A stretch of 64,000 nucleotides of DNA, from positions 63,612,001 to 63,676,000 of the forward strand of contig JBITNC010000001.1 of NCBI GenBank assembly GCA_050084985.1. Reading direction: 5' to 3'. The stretch comes from Nageia nagi. Taxonomy: Eukaryota > Pinophyta. Below are positions 57,541 through 64,000 of this stretch, piece by piece. Numbering within the stretch: position 1 is the stretch's first letter; every line of letters begins with the position of its first letter. Under the pieces are notes generated by a model, which was not told the origin of the DNA, made no database searches, and saw only the letters and a program-made list of their open reading frames with translations. The translations under genes and the position numbers were made by a program.

Positions 57541-58450
57541 CTTATATTTATTCTAAAGGTAATCTTTGGCACCATTGATTAGGTTATATAAACTATAAGA
57601 ATATTCAAGTTATGAAATACCATGAACTTGTGGAAGGTTTGACTACAATATCACCTACAATTGGTCTTTGTGAGAAGTGCATTCTAGGTAAAATAAATTG
57701 GTAAAAGTTTCCAAAAGATAAGGCAACTAGAGCAACGTAGCCTCTTCAGTTAGTGCATATAGATTTGATGGGTCCATTTCCAATGAAGTCACTTGGAGGA
57801 GCATCTTATGTCTTGAACTTTATTAATGACTTTATAAAAATGACATTTGGTTATCTTATAATGCATAAGGATCAAATCTTTGATAGATTCAAAGATTTTA
57901 AAGCCTTGGTAGAAAATTAGTTTGGATTCAAAATCAAGATGTTAAGATTTTATAATGGGGGTGAGTATAATAGCAATGAATTCAATATTTTTTGTATCAA
58001 GTATGGAATCAAGAGGCAGTTTACTATCCCTTACACTCCTTAGCAGAATGGTGTTATTGAAAGAAAGAATAAAAACATTCAAGAAATGGAAAGATATATG
58101 TTGGGAGATCTTCTTAACTTCTTATAGGATGAAGCTATAAATACTTCAATCTACATTTTAAATAGGTTTCAAACAAAAGTAGTTGAAGGTAAAACTCCAT
58201 ATGAGGCTTGGACAAGAAAAAAACCTAACATCTCTCACTTTAAGATCTTTGGTTGTGATTCTTATGCCTTTATTGTTCCTAAGAAGAAGAAGCTTGATAA
58301 AAGATCTGAAAAGTGTATATTTATGGGCTATGACAATCAGCATAGAGGTTATAAGCTATACCAACCTTCTTAACATGCAATATTTGTGTCAAGGGATGTC
58401 AAGTTCAATGAATTACCTGAAAAGTCTATTTCTTATGTGAACCTTGATGA
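57541..58450 (+). pseudogene. Copia integrase
   Basis: LWHH-stop-LGYINYKNIQVM and LCEKCILGK (57565-57690) form the HHCC region. VHIDLMGPFPMKSLGGASY near 57755-57810 has the first Asp. FYNGGEYNSNEF has Tyr (57951-57953) in place of the second Asp of the usual SDNGGEY. VIERKNK near 58055 keeps the Glu. A stop replaces the first Gln of TPQQNG at 58041-58043. YEAWTRKKPNISHFKIFGCDSYAF and KCIFMGYDNQHRGYKLY close the domain. Confidence 0.92.
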
Positions 58451-59258
58451 GGGTGATAATTCTTCTATTGCTCCTAACTAGTTAGATGTCAATGTGGATT
58501 TATCACCTAAGAATCAAAACTCTCAAACATAAAAGATAACAAGGAGTATGACCACTAATAAATACTTATTTTTCAAAATTGATTATAAGAATGAACCCAC
58601 ATCCTACAAAGAAGCTTCAAAGCATGAGTGTTAGATGAATGTAATGAATGTATAGTATGAGGCTCTAATAAAGAATCAAACTTGGGATTTAGTTTCTTAT
58701 CCTAATGAATGCAATATAATTGAAAATAAATGGATTTATAAGGTAAAATATAACTTAGTTGGAAAGATTAAGAAATACAAAATAAGGTTAGTAGCTAAGG
58801 GTTTTGCTCAAAAATATGAAGTTGATTATGAGGAAACCTTTGCTCTAATGGAAAATATGCCTACTATTAGTGTAATCTTTGCTCTTTCAGTAGCTCAGGA
58901 ATGGAAAGTTTTTCAACTTGATGTCAAAAGTGCTTTTCTCAATGGTGACTTAGATGTGTAAATCTACATGAATCAACCAAAAGGGTTTGTTGTTAAAGGT
59001 TAAGAATCTTTTGAGTGCAAGTTAAAGAAGTCTTTGTATGGACTTAAGTAAGCACCAAGGGCTTAGTACAAAAAGATTTCAAGATACTTTGAGAAAATTA
59101 GATTTTTTAAATGCTTATATGATTTAGATCTTTATGTGCTCAACCAAAGATAAGACTTGATCTTGATTCTTCTCTATATGGATGATTCATTAATTGTAGG
59201 GAATAATATAGTCCTCATACAAGATTGCATATTCAAACTTAAGGTAACTTTTGAAATG
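58451..59258 (+). pseudogene. Copia reverse transcriptase, first part
   Basis: EPTSYKEA (58595), NQTWDLV (58676), IIENKWIYKVKYN (58720-58755), RLVAKGFAQKYEVDYEETFALM (58788-58850), AQEWKVFQLDVKSAFLNGDL (58894-58950), then KKSLYGLK-stop-APRA (59030-59065). The catalytic box LYMDDSLIVGNN (59174-59205) keeps both Asp. Stops mostly replace Gln or Trp codons. The SMART element cuts the frame at 59264. Confidence 0.93.
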
Positions 59259-59263
59259 ATTGA

Positions 59264-59532
59264 TGTTAAGATCCTTGGTGTGTGGATTCACTAATAGGTC
59301 GACCTTTTGGTGTAATGGTTCATAACATTTGGTATCAGAGCAGGACACACGTCCCAAGTTTGAATCCCCGGAAAGGGCTACTGTGGAAAGGGCTACCTAG
59401 AGAAGACTAGAGTGAGAGCCACCACAAGTGAGAGCCACCGAGGATGTCAGATGCGAAGCATGGTGGAATGTTAAGATCTTGGGTGTGCAAATTCACTAAC
59501 AAGTTGACCTTTTGGTGTAATGGTTCATAACA
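59264..59532 (+). mobile_element. SMART/TRIM element with 64-bp LTRs, in copia reverse transcriptase
   Basis: A complete miniature LTR retrotransposon of 269 bases. Two 64-bp LTRs (59264-59327 and 59469-59532) begin TGTTAAGATC and end TTCATAACA. Two bases inside the first LTR is a perfect tRNA-iMet primer site TGGTATCAGAGC (59330-59341). The last bases before the second LTR (GCATGGTGGAA) may serve as purine tract. Target duplication ATTGA is perfect on both sides (59259-59263 and 59533-59537). The interrupted copia frame continues on the far side with IDLGLLH. It has no coding capacity and must depend on others' enzymes. The group is known in plants; this family I cannot name. Confidence 0.95.
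59330..59341 (+). other. SMART primer-binding site
   Basis: TGGTATCAGAGC, an exact match to the complement of the plant initiator-methionine tRNA 3' end. It is the only perfect copy in the window. Confidence 0.92.
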
Positions 59533-59537
59533 ATTGA

Positions 59538-59940
59538 TCTTGGTCTATTACACTAATACTTTGGTATGTAAGTGTACTAATACAAGGATTGTAATTAACT
59601 CAATCAATTCAAGTATATCTCATATATCTTGTAAAATTTTAAAATGTTAGAGTGCAAGCATGTTGCAATCCCAGTCTCTCTTGGAATCACTTTGTCTCTT
59701 AGTTCTAACTCTCAGTTGATAGATGCTATGGCTTATAGGAAACTAATTGGTAGTCTTTTCTATTTGATGATCCTCAATCCATATATTACCTTTTCCATGA
59801 ATTTGATGACTTGATTTATGCAAAAGTCATATGTTGAGAATTTTAATGTTGTTAAGCAAATTTTGAGGTATGTTGTTTGCACTAATGATCTTGCTCTCAA
59901 TTATGATAAGTTGATCTCATTTATTATCAAGATTCTCAAA
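59538..59940 (+). pseudogene. Copia reverse transcriptase, second part
   Basis: DLGLLH then a stop and YFGM immediately right of the SMART element; then AYRKLIGSLFYLMILNPYITFSMNLM and FMQKSYVENFNVVKQILRYVVCTNDLALNYDK (59730-59915). This is the standard end of copia reverse transcriptase. A stretch at 59570-59690 (thumb) is badly decayed. Confidence 0.88.
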
Positions 59941-60406
59941 TTTTGACTATGAAGGAGATATAAATAATAGAAAATTAACCTTTTCTTACGAGTTTAGCAT
60001 TGGTTTAGGTGATATCTCTTAAGCTTCTAATAAGTAGCCTACTACTACTCTCTCCATCATTGAGGCTAAATATCATGCAATATTAGTTGCAACCCATGAA
60101 ACCATTTGGTTGAGGCATATTCTAAAAGAAATAAGGTATGAGCAAATTCATCCATCTCAAATTTATTTAGATAATCAATCAATTATTACTTTGGTAAAGA
60201 ATCCTATTTTCCATCAGAGAATAAAGAATATAGAAATCCAATCCCACTTCATCAGAGAGAAGGTTCTAGATGGTCTTATACACTTGCAATATTATCCATC
60301 AATCTTAAACTCTACTGATTTGTTCACCAAGCCCCTTCCTAAAATCCAGTTCTGTAAGCTTAAGGAGTCTATTAGGTTGGTGAAGTTACCCTCAAAAAAA
60401 GAGTAA
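59941..60406 (+). pseudogene. Copia RNase H
   Basis: TTTLSIIEAKYHAILVATHETIWLRHIL (60045-60125; the usual SSTEAEY Glu is Lys), then YEQIHPSQIYLDNQSIITLVKNPIFHQRIKNIEIQSHFIREKV and STDLFTKPLPKIQFCKLKESI (open 60110-60406). The D-N-Q-S Asp is present. The domain ends at the stop at 60404-60406. Confidence 0.92.
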
Positions 60407-61410
60407 ATGTTGGATTCTTGTTGAATCCATTGTAATTTCTTTCTTCTTAATAGATTTTTTGCACTTTTATTTGGTTTGTATACTTTGTTTATACATTTCT
60501 CTATTTGGTAACTATAAGTATGGGCTTGGCATCTTAGTGATGATTTATAGTGTATCTCAAATCCAAGCACACTATATCAAGGAGAAAGTTTTTAATGCAA
60601 CAACTATAGCTCTATTCATCTGACTTCATCTCTCCTAATTTATTCACTAACCACTTTAAAAACTTTATTATGCACACTTTAAAAGTTAATTATGGTAGTG
60701 AAGTTATCCTCAAGAGTGAATGAAGGTTGAATTCATATTTGTGATAACAACTTCATCCTTAGGAGGCAATTTTTATTGTATAATGTTGATATAAATGTAC
60801 ACCTTTATTGTTAATTCTCTCTATATGAGGAACCCATGGTATATTTTATTTTGTTATCACTATTGGAGGAATCAATATATATTTGTTAGCACTATTTGTT
60901 TATCCATAAGTGAGAAACTTATATATGTGCATATACTTTTTTGTTGTTTATCAACACATATTTCTATATATAACAGATGATTATAAGTATTAGCTTGACA
61001 TCTTCGTGATGACTTATAGTGCATCATTGATCAATTTATGGATGGTATTACTTAGTTTATTTATCTTATGATTGATATGAATGTTATATGATTCATATAA
61101 TTGATCTTGTTTATGATTTGCTTGTAGCTTGCAAGTTTCATCTTGAGAGTGTAGGTTACTTCATGTGGGTAAGCTCATGGAGGCTCATATGTCAACTCAA
61201 AGTTGATCGACTACACTTACAGTGAAATCAATTATGGTTAATAATTATATTGTAAACTATTTTGTCAAATGGTATTGTAATGAGTCTCAAACTAAGATAT
61301 TGCTTATTTTTCAATGATGTAAAGTTCTCATCTCTGCTTTTATCTCTTTGGAGGAGAACTCTCTCTTACTCTATATTTCTTCTCTTCTCTACACTCTATC
61401 CTAATATTAC
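60407..61410 (+). other. Copia 3' untranslated region with a worn duplication
   Basis: Non-coding. Words at 60376-60430 (GTGAAGTTACCCTCAA...GAATGTTGGATTC-like) recur at 60697-60750, and words at 60513-60560 (GGCTTGGCATCTTAGTGATG) recur at 60990-61025. Part of this region is therefore an old internal duplication. No frame is seen. Confidence 0.5.
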
Positions 61411-61423
61411 ATTAAGGGGGGAG
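61411..61423 (+). other. Copia polypurine tract
   Basis: ATTAAGGGGGGAG directly before the 3' LTR, a typical copia plus-strand primer tract. Confidence 0.85.
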
Positions 61424-61883
61424 TGTTAGAATTTATAATGTGATATTTTTTCTTGATGTAAATTCACTTAATACTTAAAGTATCATTAGATATCTTAAAG
61501 TATTAAGGGAATAAAAATAGGAGAAGGATTAAAAATAGGTATAAGTTTAAAAATAGGTAAATGATTAAAAATAGAAAAAGGATTAATTATAGAATGGATT
61601 TCTTCTTATAAAAAGAGAACTTTCCCCTTCTCTAGTTACACAATAGTAATGCAAGCTTTGCTATAGGTTTAAAGTGTGGGAGAGAAGAGATTTTGTAAGA
61701 GAGGTCCTTGAGAATAAGAAGATCTTAGTTAGTGGATGTACTCCCAAGGAGGGAGGAACTACTTTATATCTTACGTTATTTATGTGATTGGATTTAGTTA
61801 TTATGTTATTGTGTTGATGTTGAAAGTGCCTTCTTGAGATCTTGAGAAATTATAAGTTAATTCAAAAAAGGTTAATTTCTTCA
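61424..61883 (+). repeat. Copia 3' LTR
   Basis: 460 bases, matching 47196-47666 with several small indels; ends TTTCTTCA followed by the AATGA target duplication (61884-61888). Confidence 0.94.
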
Positions 61884-61888
61884 AATGA

Positions 61889-64000
61889 TACCATATCGTA
61901 TATAGGAAGACTCAAAATAACTTGTTTAAAAAATCATAAGAGATCTAGAGTACTACAAATATCCCATATGCATGGTACTACGTAATTAATACCACTTTAT
62001 AAAAGTTCTCATACTATTGTTTGGTAACATGGCTTGAGATGACACTAAAGTCAACTATTGCTATAAAGGGAGTGTGACGCGAAGTGGTCCATACTTCAAG
62101 CAATATTATTTTAGAACATTATTTAGCGAGGAAGGTACAACTAACGAATATTTCATGCTATTTTCTTTTGTTACCGAATCCTTCTAAAAGTTTATTTTTG
62201 ATCAAATTGGTTACTTAGGGTTTTTCCTTCTTAGCCTTCATTTCATGTTAATCTTGTTTCCTTGTTTGACTATCCAAGTATTTCCAAGTGTTCCCATAAG
62301 ATTTCAAACTATCCCATTAGTTCCCAAATTATCCCATTCATTCCCATTTTTATCCTAAGGATCCCTAACATTTCCTAATTTATTCCAAAGCTCAATTTGG
62401 AACCATAATTCTAAGTTAGGATCTCTTTTAATCCATTGATTTTTATTAGGTTTATTGACCTTATCGATTTTCCAAATTTAGAGATCTTTGTAAACACACT
62501 TGGTCAACCATATTTTTCAATTTCTGTTAGATCAAATGATCATGTTATAGTCACATACTATATTTATTTCATATTAGATGTCATGAAAACTCGATGGTAT
62601 TGTATAACTCTATTTAATTACAACATGTATCCATTAATATTTTGAGAAAAGTAAGAGAAACAAGAAATATTAAATTAATAAGATACATCTATTTATTAAC
62701 TAAAGAATCTCATAAAATCATCCATTCATTATTAAAACTTCATGAAACTACCTTTCATTAAATATTACAAGCATAAGCTAATACAAGGAAAACAATAACA
62801 TTTACAAATGATCTTAGGGTACAAATAAGAGTATAACTTCATTAAAGCATAAATAGGTCCTATTTACAATCCATGCCATAGCAATTTGTTCATTAAGACA
62901 TCTTTTCCTCGTTGTAGAAACGCCTCCATCAATCTTCAATACATCTTTGTCGAGTCTTCATCATCTTTTGTCGAGCTTATTTCCAAGGATCAATGTAGAA
63001 TTGGGTCGAGTACTAGGAATGGTATAGAGTTTGAGGATCAAGACAATCCCATTTTATATTTGACCTTGACGCAAAGAAAATGTTATCTACATTATTTTCA
63101 TTCATTTAAGAACCCCTTTTTTAGACCTCGGGAGGATTTTATGCCTTCTAAGGCTAACTCCCTTCCTTGGTCATATTAACCTTACTCAATTAATATTGTA
63201 GCCTCCTCATAATATAATTCAAAATCATCTCTTGACTATGATTTAGTTTTACTTTAGTAGTACTTGAAATTTTTATTAAGTCTTGAACAATTTCTATTTG
63301 AACCATTTCATCATTATTTAAAGGATAGATAATTTCTTTTAAAATAGAAAATGTGACCACACTAATAATCATTCATAGATTAATATCAATCAATATTTAA
63401 TGTTGGTTCTACTATGGATTATTCAATAGGTCAAAACTTATATTCTTTCAAGACCAAATTAAATCAAGCATTAAGTGTATTTGAGCGTAGTAGGAAATAG
63501 GCGTTACTTCTATGGGGAATACAATGCACTACAATATGCTGAGACACCATTTGATGGTTAGGATGATTTTTATTTAGTGCTACTCAGAATAAATCTGGGA
63601 AAGAAACTTTTTTTTTTAGAGGAGTTGTATGATGCAGGCGAACTCATCAAGGCATAAAACGCTATATCAATTTCATCCTTTCGAGCCTGATAGTTTATCA
63701 AATAAAAGCAAGGGATTTCTTTAGGAATTTATACACCATTTCAGCTTACCTACGTAGGGATAGGATGAGGGCGTGATTAAAATCTACTCTTCCAAAATAT
63801 AAGGGTCTTCAAAATGAGCATAAATATGACGTAGAGAAAATATAAATGCTTACAGAGTATTAATTTTAAATACATATTATTGTTAGAATGAAAATAAAAC
63901 TCTGCAACCTTTGTAAATATTCTATATTCATCACGTGATTTCAAGGAGGAGGTATGAAGATGGTTTTACATACTGCAGATAAAGTTTCACAGAAAATGCT
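61889..64000. other. Unassigned DNA
   Basis: No recognised element. 62220-62400 is pyrimidine-rich with many TTCCCA words. 62886-63179 holds a 97-codon open stretch that resembles nothing I know. From about 63480 the base composition is less AT-rich and short frame pieces (for example GRRYFYGEYNALQYAETPFDG-like text near 63500-63555) are broken by stops. A decayed gene or exon copy is possible but unproven. Confidence 0.4.

Larger units (their letters stand above)
47196..61883 (+). mobile_element. Large Ty1/copia retrotransposon with two nested insertions
   Basis: LTRs 47196-47666 (471 bp) and 61424-61883 (460 bp) are flanked by a perfect AATGA duplication (47191-47195 and 61884-61888). A tRNA-iMet-type primer site follows the left LTR and a G-rich purine tract precedes the right one. 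Between them gag, protease, integrase, reverse transcriptase and RNase H occur in copia order. Tat-3 (49762-56525) interrupts gag and a SMART element (59264-59532) interrupts the reverse transcriptase. Without these it is about 7.6 kb, long for copia because of a roughly 1.8 kb leader and a roughly 1 kb 3' region. Protease and integrase active sites are mutated. Confidence 0.95.

Noticed and set aside
59264-59532. tRNA gene or tRNA-derived SINE
   Set aside because: The A- and B-box-like words are weak, there is no cloverleaf, and the LTR pair, primer site and target duplication explain the sequence as a SMART/TRIM element.
62886-63179. 97-codon open stretch as a gene
   Set aside because: No recognisable motif, no splice context that I can support and no neighbouring coding text; open stretches of this length occur by chance.
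1-64000. Caulimovirus-like or other integrated viral sequence
   Set aside because: All reverse transcriptases seen are accompanied by LTR-element integrases, or are LINE or Penelope type; no movement-protein or capsid motif of that family was noticed.

Overview
This window looks like intergenic DNA from a large-genome land plant, most likely a gymnosperm (conifer-like). It is strongly AT-rich (about 70% by eye) and contains no host protein gene, rRNA or tRNA that I can support. Nearly everything recognisable is a decayed transposable element, and several are nested inside one another. The gymnosperm guess rests mainly on a Penelope-like element with a GIY-YIG endonuclease, a class reported in plants chiefly from conifers. 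It is also supported by the mix of Tat-type and chromodomain Ty3/gypsy elements, Ty1/copia elements, a LINE and a CACTA relic. No coding frame is intact. Many stops fall where a conserved glutamine codon is expected (CAA/CAG to TAA/TAG), the pattern left by deamination of methylated cytosine.

Layout. 1-2640: unassigned AT-rich DNA with one old direct repeat. About 2650-16740: a three-level nest. A minus-strand LINE (C-terminal part left of 3335; endonuclease and reverse transcriptase at 13818-16650) appears to be split by a plus-strand Penelope-like element (about 3340-13815). That element is itself split by a complete minus-strand Tat-type Ty3/gypsy element with LTRs (Tat-1, 4258-12770). 16738-35622: a second minus-strand Tat-type element (Tat-2) carrying two later insertions. 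One is a plus-strand chromodomain gypsy element (18609-24172). The other is a plus-strand gag-bearing defective element with two 1646-bp LTRs and a perfect AACAC target duplication (28449-33544).

35623-47190: mostly unassigned DNA with two foldback sequences, a CACTA (En/Spm-like) transposase relic (about 40280-41400), three copia LTR relics in alternating orientation, and a 92-94 bp minisatellite (45013-45440). 47196-61883: a long Ty1/copia element with an AATGA target duplication. It contains Tat-3 (49762-56525), which is the Tat-1 family but has lost its reverse transcriptase and first RNase H by a deletion. It also contains a 269-bp SMART/TRIM element with 64-bp LTRs and an ATTGA target duplication (59264-59532). 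61889-64000: unassigned.

I see no undescribed cellular system such as a defence or biosynthetic cluster. The observations most worth following up are the nest structure, the micro-LTR element, the RT-deleted Tat derivative with a short-homology junction, the gag plus integrase-tail defective element with tandem-repeat LTRs, and the minisatellites that recur in Tat 3' regions.
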